Below, in pieces: positions 1-9,786 of a DNA stretch of 64,000 nucleotides. A program made the translations under genes and the position numbers. Origin of the DNA: Saccharothrix sp. NRRL B-16314 (GTDB lineage Bacteria > Actinomycetota > Actinomycetes > Mycobacteriales > Pseudonocardiaceae); the NCBI RefSeq assembly GCF_000716595.1, contig NZ_JNXC01000005.1, positions 192,408-256,407 of the forward strand, given 5' to 3'. The notes below the pieces were generated by a model that was not told the DNA's origin, searched no databases, and worked only from the letters and a program-made list of their open reading frames with translations. Every line of letters starts with the position of its first letter. Position 1 is the first letter of the stretch.

Positions 1-651
1 AACGTCCTTCACGGTCTCCTCGGCGCTGGAGACGAGCGTCACGCCGTCACCCATCACGATCTGGAGGACACCGGTCAGCAACGGGTAGTGCGTGCAGCCG
101 AGGACGAGCGTGTCGACCCCGGCGCGCTGCAACGGTTCCAGGTAGGCCTGCGCCATGCCCAGCACTTGGCGGCCGGACGTGGTGCCGCGTTCCACGAAGT
201 CCACGAACCTGGGGCACGCGACCGCGGTGACCTCGATGTCGCGCGCGGCGGCGAACGCGTCCTGGTACGCGCCGGACGTGACGGTGCCCAGCGTGCCGAT
301 GACGCCGACCTTGCCGGTCCGGGTGGTGGCGACCGCACGGCGCACGGCCGGCAGCACGACCTCGACCACCGGGATGTCGTAACGCTCCCGCGCGTCGCGC
401 AGGCACGCCGCGGAGGCGGTGTTGCACGCGATGACCAGCAGCTTCGCGCCGTCGGCGACGAGCCGGTCGGTGACTTCGAGGGCGAGCTTCCGCGCCTGCG
501 CGATGGGCAGCGGGCCGTACGGGCAGTTGGCCGTGTCACCGACGTAGCGGATGCGTTCGCCGGGCAGCTGGTCCATGATCGCCCGTGCGACGGTCAACCC
601 GCCGACTCCGGAGTCGAAGATCCCGATGGGCGAATCGGCGGTGACGGTCAC
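1..651 (-). CDS. murI: Glutamate racemase, 3' end outside window
   Basis: Interconverts L- and D-glutamate in the cytoplasm to supply D-Glu for peptidoglycan. The visible 217 residues start [18 protein letters not shown], which matches the family N-terminus. Both catalytic cysteines are present: Cys76 in IACNTAS and Cys186 in LGCTHYP. The GTG start overlaps the rhomboid stop as GTGA, so the two genes are translationally coupled. The last ~50 residues lie left of the window. The murI-rhomboid pairing is conserved in actinobacteria (M. tuberculosis Rv1337-Rv1338). Confidence 0.95.
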   Translation of the reverse strand, partial: MTVTADSPIGIFDSGVGGLTVARAIMDQLPGERIRYVGDTANCPYGPLPIAQARKLALEVTDRLVADGAKLLVIACNTASAACLRDARERYDIPVVEVVLPAVRRAVATTRTGKVGVIGTLGTVTSGAYQDAFAAARDIEVTAVACPRFVDFVERGTTSGRQVLGMAQAYLEPLQRAGVDTLVLGCTHYPLLTGVLQIVMGDGVTLVSSAEETVKDV

Positions 652-1310
652 GCGTCGAGCGTAGTCGGGGCGCCCTTCCTGGCATCCCGGGCGACACCCC
701 AGGCCGCGAGCACGCCGCCGAGCGCGCCGAACAGGTGACCTTCCCAGGAGATGCCGGGTTGGCCGGGCAGCACGCCCCACAGCGCCGCGCCGTACATCGC
801 GAAGACCACCACGGCCAGCACGATCTGGAGCGCGCTGCGCGCGAACACACCGCGCACCAGCAGGAACATCAGGAAGCCGAACACCAGGCCGGACGCGCCG
901 ATGTGGCTGCCGTACGAGCCGAAGATCCACACGCCGAGGCCCCCGCAGAGCCAGATGACGGCGGTGACCTGGAAGAACTGCTTGATGCCGCCGGACGTGG
1001 CCAGGTAGGCGAGGACCATCAGCGGCACCGCGTTGCCGGTGAGGTGGGTCCAGTCGCCGTGCAGCACCGGGTACCAGAGGATGTTGTCCCACTGGTCGAA
1101 GTCGCGCGGGATCACGCCGTCGTCGTTCAGCGTGCCGCCGAGCACCGTGTCGATGGCCTCGACCACGTAGAGCAGGCCGACGAAACCCAGCACGACCACG
1201 GCCGACAGCACCGGTTTGGGCGGCACGACGCGCTTTGCCGGCGACTTCACCCGTCCGGGCGCAGCGACCACCGGATCGGGTGGTGATGGGAAAGCGCCGC
1301 TGGGGTCCAC
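648..1310 (-). CDS. Rhomboid family intramembrane serine protease
   Basis: A predicted polytopic membrane protease of 220 aa. The family signatures are visible: HLTGN (His89, Asn93), the nucleophile motif GASG (Ser140) and the second catalytic residue in GHLFGALGG (His192). About six hydrophobic segments follow a polar ~30-residue N-terminus. The frame stays open upstream, but GTG 1310 gives the normal length; the extra 66 residues are Arg/Pro-rich and unlike the family. The gene is coupled to murI by a 4-base overlap. The substrate is unknown. Confidence 0.88.
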   Translation of the reverse strand: MDPSGAFPSPPDPVVAAPGRVKSPAKRVVPPKPVLSAVVVLGFVGLLYVVEAIDTVLGGTLNDDGVIPRDFDQWDNILWYPVLHGDWTHLTGNAVPLMVLAYLATSGGIKQFFQVTAVIWLCGGLGVWIFGSYGSHIGASGLVFGFLMFLLVRGVFARSALQIVLAVVVFAMYGAALWGVLPGQPGISWEGHLFGALGGVLAAWGVARDARKGAPTTLDA

Positions 1311-1449
1311 GTGATCCAGGCTACGCGTCCGACGATCGCGATCGGACGAGTGCGAGCGCCGGGTTGGTGGTGCACGGGTGGGCGACTCGACGTGCGCCGT
1401 CGGGGGGCTTGCGGTATTGGGGTGGGGGCTGCACGGGTGACCGTAGGCT

Positions 1450-2301
1450 GTGCCGGTGTCGATCGAAGTCGCAGTGCGGGCCGAAGCGGCGCTGGGCGAG
1501 GCCCCCACGTGGGACCACGCCAGCGGAACGCTCCTCTGGGTGGACGTCCTCGGCAGCGAGGTGCACCGCTACAGCCCGTGGCGCGACGACGACGCGGTCC
1601 TGGAGATGCCGCAGCACGTCGGCGCGGCGAAGCCCCGGACCGCCGGCGGCCTGGTGGTCAACCTGCGTGACGGCGTGGCCCTGATCGACCGGGACGGCGC
1701 CAAGACGTGGCTCGTGTACTGGGCCCGGGACGGCGTGCGGGGCAACGACGCCGCGGTCGACCCGGCGGGGCGGTTGTGGGCGGGCACGATGCGCTACGAC
1801 GAGGCGCCGGACGGCTGGCTCGCGCGGGTGAAGCCCACCGGTGACGCGAAGGTCGTGCTGGACAAGGTGGGCGTCAGCAACGGCATCGGCTGGAGCCCCG
1901 ACGGCACGCGCATGTACTACATCGACTCCGCGGAACGCCGCGTCGACGTCCTGGACTTCGACGCGGAGTCCGGCGAGGCGACGAACCGCCGTCCGCTGGC
2001 CGAGGTGCACCGCGGGCTGCCCGACGGCCTCACCGTGGACGCGTCCGGCGCGATCTGGGTCGCGTTGTGGGGCGGGGCGGCGGTGCACCGGTACACGCCG
2101 GACGGCGCGCTGGACCTGGAGGTCGAACTCCCGGTCGGCCAGCCGACGGCGTGCTGCTTCGGCGGACCGGACTTCACCGACCTCTACGTGACGACGGCCC
2201 GGGTCGGACTGAGCGAGGGCGCGTTGAGCGAGTTGGCCGGGTCGGTGCTGGTGCTGCCGGGCGTGGGCGAAGGCCTGCCGTCCCCGGCGTTCGCGGGCTG
2301 A
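1450..2301 (+). CDS. SMP-30/gluconolactonase/LRE family protein
   Basis: A 283-aa six-bladed beta-propeller, probably a metal-dependent lactonase acting on sugar lactones. Family metal-site motifs are visible: LGEAPTWD near the N-terminus (Glu), a central SNGIGWSPDG (Asn) and PDGLTVDASG (Asp). Start GTG 1450 is used; GTG 1456 is an alternative. The gene is transcribed against its neighbours and interrupts an otherwise minus-strand conserved block, so it is probably a lineage-specific insertion. A 20-bp tandem array begins right at its stop codon. The true substrate cannot be read from sequence. Confidence 0.85.
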   Translation: MPVSIEVAVRAEAALGEAPTWDHASGTLLWVDVLGSEVHRYSPWRDDDAVLEMPQHVGAAKPRTAGGLVVNLRDGVALIDRDGAKTWLVYWARDGVRGNDAAVDPAGRLWAGTMRYDEAPDGWLARVKPTGDAKVVLDKVGVSNGIGWSPDGTRMYYIDSAERRVDVLDFDAESGEATNRRPLAEVHRGLPDGLTVDASGAIWVALWGGAAVHRYTPDGALDLEVELPVGQPTACCFGGPDFTDLYVTTARVGLSEGALSELAGSVLVLPGVGEGLPSPAFAG

Positions 2302-2380
2302 CCGCCCGTTCCGCTCTCAGGCCGCCCGTTCCGCTCTCAGGCCGCCCGTTCCGCTCTCAGGCCGCCCGTTCCGTTCGCGG
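2301..2380. repeat. 20-bp tandem repeat, four copies
   Basis: Four consecutive 20-bp units begin at the last base of the SMP-30 stop codon. The core is CCGCCCGTTCCGCTCTCAG. The first three units are identical after the first base; the fourth diverges in its last 7 bases. There is no coding potential and no inverted symmetry that would make a clear terminator. Confidence 0.9.
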
Positions 2381-2392
2381 GCCGGCCGGCCG

Positions 2393-2458
2393 TTCTGAGC
2401 GTTGAATTCGGGGGTTCCGAACGTAGGACTCACGCGTTCTGAACGTAGGACTCACGGG
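2393..2458. repeat. 22-bp-period repeat array, three units (locus 1)
   Basis: Three abutting 22-bp units at 2393, 2415 and 2437. Units two and three contain GAACGTAGGACTCAC; unit one is a diverged form containing GAGCGTTGAATTC. The array runs over the end of the MBL gene: the TGA stop (2452-2454, minus strand) comes from the GTGAGTCC part of the last unit. Related arrays lie at 8097-8237 and around the insertion sequence at 19667-20670. Confidence 0.93.
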
Positions 2459-3228
2459 GTTAGGGGGTAGGTGGCGCCGGGGGTGGCCAGGGAGACCGGG
2501 CCGGGGAACACCTCGGCCGCGTCCGCCAGGACCCCCTCGCGGTCGGACCACGGGAGCACGTGCGTGAGGACCAGGCGCCGGACGCCGGCGGCGGCGGCCA
2601 CCTCGCCCGCTTCCCGGCCGCTCATGTGCAGGTAGTTGGCACGTCCCGCCTGCGTCCGCCACGCCGAGTCGGCCAGCAGCAGGTCGGCGCCCCGGGCCAG
2701 CCGCACCAGGTCCGGGCACGGCACCGTGTCGCCCGAGAACACCAGCGACACCCCCTCGTACGAGATGCGGAACCCGTAGGCCTCGCAGATGTGCCGCACG
2801 GCGGCCACCTCGACCTCGACCGGACCCACCGCGTACCGACCGGGCGCGAGCGGCACGAAGTCGAACTCCTCCGTCAAGTCCGTCCTCGCCAACGACGCGC
2901 GGTCGGCGGCGTGCGCGGCGGCGAGGCGGGACGGCGCGTGCGACGGCGCGAACACCCGCAGCCGGCGCTCGGTGACGTCATAGGGCGGCTCGGGGTGCTC
3001 GCGCCGGTAGACGGTCAGCGAGCTGAAGTCGGCGCAGTGGTCGAGGTGCAGGTGCGACAGCAGCACGGCGTCGAGGTCGAACGGGTCGCAGTGCCGCATC
3101 AGCGCGCCGAACACGCCACTGCCGAGCTCCACCACGATCCGGACGCCGCCCGCCTCGACCAGGTACCCGGAGGTGGGCAGATCAGGCCCCGGCGCACTGC
3201 CCGAACACCCGAGCACCGTCAATTGCAT
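2452..3228 (-). CDS. MBL-fold metallo-hydrolase (Rv1339-like)
   Basis: A cytoplasmic zinc hydrolase of 258 aa. The metal motif SHLHLDHCADF supplies His59, His61, Asp63 and His64. Later metal ligands are likely in the SGDT segment and in LTHVLPW. It resembles M. tuberculosis Rv1339, reported as an atypical cyclic-nucleotide phosphodiesterase, and sits in the same conserved block. ATG 3228 matches the family start MQLTVLGCSGSAPGP; the frame continues 24 codons upstream without homologous character. The stop codon is supplied by the 22-bp repeat, so the repeat may have trimmed or replaced the original C-terminus. Confidence 0.88.
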   Translation of the reverse strand: MQLTVLGCSGSAPGPDLPTSGYLVEAGGVRIVVELGSGVFGALMRHCDPFDLDAVLLSHLHLDHCADFSSLTVYRREHPEPPYDVTERRLRVFAPSHAPSRLAAAHAADRASLARTDLTEEFDFVPLAPGRYAVGPVEVEVAAVRHICEAYGFRISYEGVSLVFSGDTVPCPDLVRLARGADLLLADSAWRTQAGRANYLHMSGREAGEVAAAAGVRRLVLTHVLPWSDREGVLADAAEVFPGPVSLATPGATYPLTP

Positions 3229-3347
3229 GGGGCGAACGATAGCAGCCCGAGAGTCGGCAAAAATGCGGAATACCGCACGCAACAAGAGGCCGACAATCAA
3301 TACCGGGCGAGTTCACTCGAATGTCTCAACCCGGCACCCTGAATGCA

Positions 3348-3363
3348 TCGAATACGTATTCGA
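3348..3363. promoter_or_regulatory. 16-bp perfect palindrome, candidate operator
   Basis: TCGAATACGTATTCGA is a perfect palindrome. Imperfect flanking arms ATGCA (3343-3347) and TGCAT (3369-3373) extend the symmetry. It lies about 240 bp upstream of the deacetylase-esterase operon in a low-GC patch. The binding regulator is unknown. Confidence 0.5.
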
Positions 3364-3414
3364 ACAATTGCATCGGTGGCCGGGGCGCGGCAGGTGGCGG
3401 ACGTTCAAGCCGAA

Positions 3415-3441
3415 CGGCCGACCGTCACGGGCGGTCGGCCG
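3415..3441. promoter_or_regulatory. Perfect 10-bp-stem hairpin upstream of deacetylase
   Basis: CGGCCGACCG pairs with CGGTCGGCCG around a 7-nt loop. It may be a leader hairpin, an operator, or a terminator of read-through from the left. No U-tract follows on either strand. Confidence 0.4.
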
Positions 3442-3603
3442 AAAGTTTCCCCGCACAACCCCTGCGGCCGAACGGACGCATGGAACGTTCCCGCAGCTCA
3501 ACACGCCATTTGAGACTCGCAATATTCACGAAACTTATTGTCCGCAGCCGGAGGGTGACACATAGTGACGGGCAACTCTCGCCGTGATCCTCAAGGAGGA
3601 GGG

Positions 3604-4302
3604 ATGGTCTTGAGAAGCCTTCTGGCGGTGGCGCTGCTGTTCGCCGCACCGCTGCTCACCGCGCCGGCCGCGTCGGCCGCGCCGGTCGCGGCAACCGCGC
3701 GCGCCGCCGCGCCGGTCGCCGCAGCCGCGTGCTCCGGCTACGTGGCGCTGACATTCGACGACGGGCCCAGCCCGCAGTACACCCGGCAGCTGCTGTCCGC
3801 GTTGGCTTCGGCCGGCGCGCGGGCCACGTTCTTCGACCTCGGCTCGCGCGTCCAGCAGTACCCGGACCTCGCGCGGGCCACCACGGCGGCGGGCATGTGG
3901 GTCGGCAACCACTCCTGGTCGCACCCGCGCCTGACCCAGTTGAGCGCGTCCCAGCTGACCGCCGAGCTGTCCAACACGTCGAACGCGATCAGGTCCGCGA
4001 CCGGTCAGACGCCGACCCTCTTCCGCCCTCCTTACGGCGACACGAACTACGCCGTGCAGACCGAGGCGCGCCGGCTGGGCATGGCCCAGGTCATCTGGTC
4101 GGTCGACACGCGTGACTGGGCGAACGCCTCCACCGACGCGATCGTCCGCTCCGCGACCGGGGCGACCTTCGGCGGCATCGTCCTGATGCACGACGGCTAC
4201 CAGACGACGGTCAACGCCGTGCCGCAGATCGTCCGCGGCCTCCAGGCCAAGGGTCTGTGCCCCGGCCGCATCGACAACACCGGACGGGTGGTGGCTCCGT
4301 GA
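3604..4302 (+). CDS. Secreted polysaccharide deacetylase (NodB/CE4)
   Basis: Removes acetyl groups from chitin, peptidoglycan or xylan outside the cell. The 232-aa protein has a signal peptide (about residues 1-26, AAPVAA end). All five CE4 motifs are seen: TFDDGPS (Asp52 catalytic base, Asp53 metal), HSWSHP (His103, His107 metal), RPPYGD, DTRDW and LMHDG. Start ATG 3604 follows a strong AAGGAGG ribosome site. The stop overlaps the next start as GTGA, so it is coupled to the CE1 esterase. The pair looks like a small polysaccharide-debranching operon. The exact substrate is not resolvable. Confidence 0.93.
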   Translation: MVLRSLLAVALLFAAPLLTAPAASAAPVAATARAAAPVAAAACSGYVALTFDDGPSPQYTRQLLSALASAGARATFFDLGSRVQQYPDLARATTAAGMWVGNHSWSHPRLTQLSASQLTAELSNTSNAIRSATGQTPTLFRPPYGDTNYAVQTEARRLGMAQVIWSVDTRDWANASTDAIVRSATGATFGGIVLMHDGYQTTVNAVPQIVRGLQAKGLCPGRIDNTGRVVAP

Positions 4303-5624
4303 AGGCGCTCGGCGCGATCGTGACCTCCCTGGCCGCCGCGGCGGCCTTCGTGCTGGCGTTCGTCGCCGCACCGCAGGCTTCGGCGGCCACGCTGACCGAG
4401 GTCACCGGCTTCGGCACGAACCCCAGCAACCTGCGCATGCACCTGTACGTGCCGGACCGCACGCAGGCCAGGCCGCCGGTGCTGCTGGCGGTGCACTACT
4501 GCACCGGCACCGGCCCGGCGTTCTACTCGGGCACCGACTTCGCCCGGTTGGCCGACCAGTACGGGTTCATCGTGATCTACCCGTCGGCCACCCGCAGCGG
4601 CCAGTGCTTCGACGTGTCCAGCCCGCAGGCGCTGCGGCGTGACGGCGGCAGCGACCCGGTCGGCCTGATGTCGATGGTCCGGTACGTGCTCCAGCGCTAC
4701 AACGGCGACACCGGCCGGGTGTTCGTCACCGGCGTCTCGTCCGGCGCGATGACCACGAACGTCATGCTGGCCAACTACCCGGACGTGTTCCAGGCCGGCG
4801 CGGCGTTCGCGGGCGTGCCCGCGGGCTGCTTCGCCACCACCGACGGCTCGGGCTGGAACAGCGCCTGCGCCAACGGCCAGGTGCTCCGGACGCCGCAGGA
4901 GTGGGGCAACATCGCGCGGGCCGCCTACTCCGGCTACACCGGCCCCCGGCCGCGGATGCAGACCTGGCACGGCACCGCGGACGACACCCTGCGGTACCCG
5001 AACTTCGGCGAGCAGATCGACCAGTGGACCAACGTCCACGGCCTGTCCACCACGCCGACGTCCTCCGACAGCCCGCAGTCCGGCTGGACGCGCACCCGCT
5101 ACGGCGACAAGGTGGAGGCCATCTCCCTCCAGGGCGTCGGCCACAACATCCTGATGTCGGGCATGGCGTTGCGCGCCATCCAGTTCTTCGGCCTCGACAA
5201 GCCGGGCGACACGACCACCACGACGTCCACGACCACGTCCACCACGACCAGCACCACTACGACGACCACGACCTCCACGACGACGACCACCACGACCCAG
5301 CCGGTGTCGAACTGCCGCGTCACCTACACCGTCAACGCCTGGAACACGGGCCTGACGACGAGCATCACGATCGCCAACACCGGCAGCACGGCGGTGAACG
5401 GCTGGACCCTCGCGTTCACGCTGCCGAGCGGTCAGACGATCACCAGCGGCTGGAACGCGACCTACTCGCCCACCAGCGGCATGGTCAACGCGGGCAACGT
5501 CGGCTACAACGCCACCATCAACCCGTCCGCATCGGTCGGGATCGGCTTCCAGGCCACGCACGGCGGCAACACGAGCAAGCCGGACTCGTTCAGGCTCAAC
5601 GGAGTTCCCTGCACGGTCGGCTGA
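4299..5624 (+). CDS. Secreted CE1 esterase (acetylxylan/PHB-depolymerase type) with CBM2
   Basis: A 441-aa exported esterase. It has a signal peptide ending about residue 29, then a CE1 alpha/beta-hydrolase with nucleophile motif GVSSGA (Ser148) and a likely catalytic His in GVGHN. A ~35-residue Thr/Ser-rich linker (about 306-339) and a C-terminal carbohydrate-binding module of the CBM2 type follow; Trp residues and NGWTLAFTLPSGQ are visible. The binding module favours plant polysaccharide (acetylxylan or feruloyl ester) over polyhydroxybutyrate. GTG 4299 overlaps the deacetylase TGA. A strong terminator follows at once. Confidence 0.9.
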   Translation: MKALGAIVTSLAAAAAFVLAFVAAPQASAATLTEVTGFGTNPSNLRMHLYVPDRTQARPPVLLAVHYCTGTGPAFYSGTDFARLADQYGFIVIYPSATRSGQCFDVSSPQALRRDGGSDPVGLMSMVRYVLQRYNGDTGRVFVTGVSSGAMTTNVMLANYPDVFQAGAAFAGVPAGCFATTDGSGWNSACANGQVLRTPQEWGNIARAAYSGYTGPRPRMQTWHGTADDTLRYPNFGEQIDQWTNVHGLSTTPTSSDSPQSGWTRTRYGDKVEAISLQGVGHNILMSGMALRAIQFFGLDKPGDTTTTTSTTTSTTTSTTTTTTTSTTTTTTTQPVSNCRVTYTVNAWNTGLTTSITIANTGSTAVNGWTLAFTLPSGQTITSGWNATYSPTSGMVNAGNVGYNATINPSASVGIGFQATHGGNTSKPDSFRLNGVPCTVG

Positions 5625-5630
5625 AAACCC

Positions 5631-5664
5631 GGGAAGGGCCCCGCAGTGTCGCGGGGCCCTTCCC
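5631..5664 (+). terminator. Strong intrinsic terminator of the esterase operon
   Basis: A perfect 14-bp GC-rich stem (GGGAAGGGCCCCGC with its complement) around loop AGTGTC, 6 bases after the esterase stop. It lies between convergent genes and may serve cysM too. Confidence 0.85.
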
Positions 5665-5672
5665 GACCTGAG

Positions 5673-5700
5673 TCATGCCGGACGCGTCATGCCGGACGCG
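5673..5700. repeat. 14-bp direct duplication after cysM stop
   Basis: TCATGCCGGACGCG occurs twice in tandem directly downstream of the cysM stop codon (minus strand). Confidence 0.75.
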
Positions 5701-7450
<1,750 letters not shown>

Positions 7451-7501
7451 GTCTTCATCCTACGTGGTGGGGGAAGGTGTCCCGCCGTGTGAGAACTCGC
7501 A

Positions 7502-8059
7502 CTACACCGGTTCGCGGACGCCTCCGGGACCCCGTTGGGGCCGGTGCGCCGCCGTTCCCGGTTGCGCGGGTTTCACCGGCTGGAGGCCGAGCAGACCGCC
7601 TGCGGCGAGGGCCGCCAGTCCGACGGCCGAGACGGCCCTGGCGACGAGGCCGAAGCCATGCCCGCGCAGGCGGAACGACGTGAGGTAGCACACATCGGCC
7701 GCGGCGTTGGCCGCGAGCTGCACGAACGCCGTGCGCCGCTGCCGCTCGTCCAGCGTGCCGTACTCGGCCAGCTCGGTCGCCAGCGCCACCGGTGCCGCCG
7801 CCAGCCCGGCGCCGATCACGGCACGTGCCGCCTTGCTGCTCCCCGGCATCAGGTCCAGCGCCGCCGACGCCGCGTACAGCCCGATCGGCAGCACCACGAC
7901 CGCCGGGTGCACCGGCTTGCCCAACGCCCGCACGCCCAGCAGCCCGGTCACCTCACGCCGCCGCAACACCGCCGGCACCACCTCGGCCAACGCACCGGCC
8001 GCCTTGTCCAGCACCGGACTGCTCCGCACCCACCGAACCGCCCTGTCCACACCAGCCAT
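7502..8059 (-). CDS. DUF2231-type small membrane protein
   Basis: A 185-aa protein of unknown function. LGKPVHPAVVVLPIGLY resembles the DUF2231 signature (a conserved His-Pro at the start of the first membrane helix), followed by about three further hydrophobic helices (PVALATELAEY, AANAAADVCYL, AVGLAALAAGGLLGL). The 50-residue N-terminus is soluble. ATG 8059 is chosen; 11 upstream codons are Gly-rich and lie against the repeat. The C-terminal tail is Pro/Arg-rich. The inverted 22-bp repeat sits directly upstream. Confidence 0.7.
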   Translation of the reverse strand: MAGVDRAVRWVRSSPVLDKAAGALAEVVPAVLRRREVTGLLGVRALGKPVHPAVVVLPIGLYAASAALDLMPGSSKAARAVIGAGLAAAPVALATELAEYGTLDERQRRTAFVQLAANAAADVCYLTSFRLRGHGFGLVARAVSAVGLAALAAGGLLGLQPVKPAQPGTAAHRPQRGPGGVREPV

Positions 8060-8096
8060 GGCCCCGGGGTACCCACCCCACCCCTCTCCCACCCCC

Positions 8097-8237
8097 GTGA
8101 GTCCTACGTTCGGAACGGGTGAGTCCTACGTTCGGAACGCGTGAGTTCAACGCTCAGGAGCGGCGGCCGTGTTCTGAGCGTTGAACTCGGGGGACCGGAA
8201 CGTAGGACTCACGGGTTCTGAACGTAGGACTCACGGG
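8097..8237. repeat. Inverted dimer of the 22-bp repeat (three units per arm, locus 2)
   Basis: Three units in reverse orientation (8097, 8119, 8141), a 9-nt spacer GCGGCCGTG (8163-8171), then three forward units (8172, 8194, 8216). The two inner units contain GTTCAACGCTCAG and its partner CTGAGCGTTGAAC; outer units carry the GTAGGACTCAC core. The whole is a ~66-bp-arm imperfect palindrome able to form a long cruciform or RNA hairpin. It lies between the P1 peptidase gene and the DUF2231 gene. Confidence 0.93.
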
Positions 8238-8268
8238 GGTTGGGGGTGTGAGGTGGGGGCGGCGGGGG

Positions 8269-8856
8269 TCAGGTGGTTCGGGCTGCGTGTTCCAGGGCGT
8301 CGGCGGCCGTGGTGCAGAGGGTGTTGAGCGGGGTGTCGGTCGGGTTCCCGGTGGCGATCGCGAACACGGTCGCCGGCACGGTCACGCCGGCCCGTGCGAA
8401 CCCGTCGTGGGCCGACATCGCGACCCTTCGGCATTCGGCCGGTCCGACTTCGGCATCGACCACGACGAGGCCCACCGCGGTCTCACCGATCATCGCCAAG
8501 GCCGGCGGCACGTCGGCCGAAGCCGCCTCGCACGCCGCACGTCCGTCACCCGAGGCCAGCCCGAGAGCCACCGCCGCGGGCACGATCGGCACCACCTCGA
8601 ACGGCCGCGCACCCACCGGGAACCCGTGCCCGCGCTCCGCCAGCCACCGCACGACACCGTCGACGCCCGAGAGCCCGTCGACGCCTGAAAGCCCGCCACC
8701 GGCCAGCACCACCGCGTGCACCCGCTGCACCAACGTCGACGGGTCCAGCAGGTCCAGCTCACGCGTCCCGACCGGCGCACCGCGCACGTCCACCCCGGCC
8801 ACCGCACCGGCGGGCGTCAGCACCACCGCCACCCCGGGCACCCGCCCGACCAGCAT
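8269..8856 (-). CDS. Compact P1-family (DmpA-like) peptidase/hydrolase
   Basis: A 195-aa relative of the self-processing P1 hydrolases (M. tuberculosis Rv1333 is about 344 aa). Recognisable parts: VDVRGAPVGTRELDLLDP, VHAVVLAGGG, VVRWLAERGHGFP, then MIGETAVGLVVVD, which aligns with the segment starting at the Thr nucleophile, and CRRVAMSAHDGFARA. The N-terminal GVRVGH region and about 100 residues before the cleavage site are missing. ATG 8856 overlaps the DUF2017 stop (TGATG). It keeps a candidate nucleophile Thr, but whether it self-cleaves is uncertain; it may be a reduced or decaying copy. Confidence 0.72.
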   Translation of the reverse strand: MLVGRVPGVAVVLTPAGAVAGVDVRGAPVGTRELDLLDPSTLVQRVHAVVLAGGGLSGVDGLSGVDGVVRWLAERGHGFPVGARPFEVVPIVPAAVALGLASGDGRAACEAASADVPPALAMIGETAVGLVVVDAEVGPAECRRVAMSAHDGFARAGVTVPATVFAIATGNPTDTPLNTLCTTAADALEHAARTT

Positions 8857-9413
8857 CAGCTCATGACCGCTTCGACCAGCGTCTCCTGCACCCACGTCAA
8901 CCAGTGGTACACGCCCAGGTGCGGCGAACGCGGGTCGTCGGCCGGCAACTCGTCCGGCATGTCGTCCTGCACGTCCAACGCCGTCCCCAGCGCCAACCGC
9001 ACGTCGTTCAACGCCGACAGCCAAGCCTCGGCCTGCTCCATCGCCAACCGCACCTCGCCACCGTCCGGCGGGCACGTCTCCAGCACCACCGCCGCCACAC
9101 CGGTCTTCTGGTCCAGCAGCTCGGGCTCGTGCAACGACCGCAGCGCATTGGCCGAATCGACCTCCGCCGGGTCCGGCGCGTCCGGGTCCAACCGGTGGAA
9201 GTCGGGCAGCAGCCTGCCCAGGATCGGGTCGTCCGGCGGCGTCGACGGCCCGGTGCGGATACCGGTCAGCTCGGCCAACTCGTCCTGCGGGGCTTCCTCC
9301 GCACGTGCCAGCAGCATGTCCTGGATCTGGCTCACCAGACCGCGCACCACCGCGGCCTCCTGCCGGTCGAACCGGCCCAGCACCTGGTCACCGGTGCGCG
9401 TCCACTTCTTCAC
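8856..9413 (-). CDS. DUF2017 protein, ClpS-linked
   Basis: A 185-aa soluble, acidic helical protein. DUF2017 genes follow clpS across actinobacteria (Rv1332 after Rv1331). The start GTG 9413 overlaps the clpS TGA in a GTGA junction; the upstream open frame is the shadow of clpS. Conserved-looking features are the N-terminal [27 protein letters not shown] and a C-terminal [15 protein letters not shown]. Its role is unknown; the tight coupling suggests it works with the ClpS/Clp protease adaptor system. Confidence 0.85.
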   Translation of the reverse strand: MKKWTRTGDQVLGRFDRQEAAVVRGLVSQIQDMLLARAEEAPQDELAELTGIRTGPSTPPDDPILGRLLPDFHRLDPDAPDPAEVDSANALRSLHEPELLDQKTGVAAVVLETCPPDGGEVRLAMEQAEAWLSALNDVRLALGTALDVQDDMPDELPADDPRSPHLGVYHWLTWVQETLVEAVMS

Positions 9414-9709
9414 GACGAACGCTGCATGGTCGCCCAGAGCCCGGCCGCGTGCAGCTTGGCCACGTCGGCCTCCACCTTGTCCTTGCTCCCCGACGACACG
9501 ATCGCCCTGCCCTTGTGGTGCACGTCCAGCATCAGCTTGGTCGCGTGGTCGCGGCTGTAGCCGAACAGCTTCTGGAACACGTACGTCACGTAGGACATCA
9601 GGTTCACCGGGTCGTTCCAGACCAGGGTCTGCCACGGGCGGTCCTCGGTGCGGACCTCCTCGCCGGCCGGGTCAACCTGCGTCCGCTCATGCTCGACGGG
9701 CGTGGTCAT
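9410..9709 (-). CDS. clpS: ATP-dependent Clp protease adaptor ClpS
   Basis: A 99-aa adaptor that hands N-degron substrates to the ClpAP/ClpCP protease. The core [20 protein letters not shown] contains the WNDP signature, and the C-terminus [17 protein letters not shown] matches the family. ATG 9709 gives a 25-residue flexible N-terminus, as expected. It is divergent from pncB with a 77-bp shared promoter region, the same arrangement as in mycobacteria. Confidence 0.95.
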   Translation of the reverse strand: MTTPVEHERTQVDPAGEEVRTEDRPWQTLVWNDPVNLMSYVTYVFQKLFGYSRDHATKLMLDVHHKGRAIVSSGSKDKVEADVAKLHAAGLWATMQRSS

Positions 9710-9786
9710 ACCGCCAATGGTGTCATGTTCCCGTCTGCGGTGGAGCCCGCAGGGGCACCTGTGCGCACAGCTTAGGCTCTGCTCCC

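Larger units (their letters stand above)
3229..3603. other. 375-bp divergent intergenic region, AT-rich in part
   Basis: A non-coding gap between the MBL gene and the secreted deacetylase. It has lower GC than its surroundings and holds a 16-bp perfect palindrome (3348-3363) and a 10-bp-stem hairpin (3415-3441). It presumably carries promoters in both directions; no clear -10/-35 pair could be assigned by eye. Confidence 0.7.

Noticed and set aside
5099..5323. A minus-strand frame rich in Val runs
   Set aside because: It is the complement of the Thr-rich linker of the CE1 esterase; low-complexity DNA explains it.
8857..9075. Longer start for the P1 hydrolase gene
   Set aside because: The extra 73 residues overlap DUF2017 and lack family character; ATG 8856 forms the TGATG junction.
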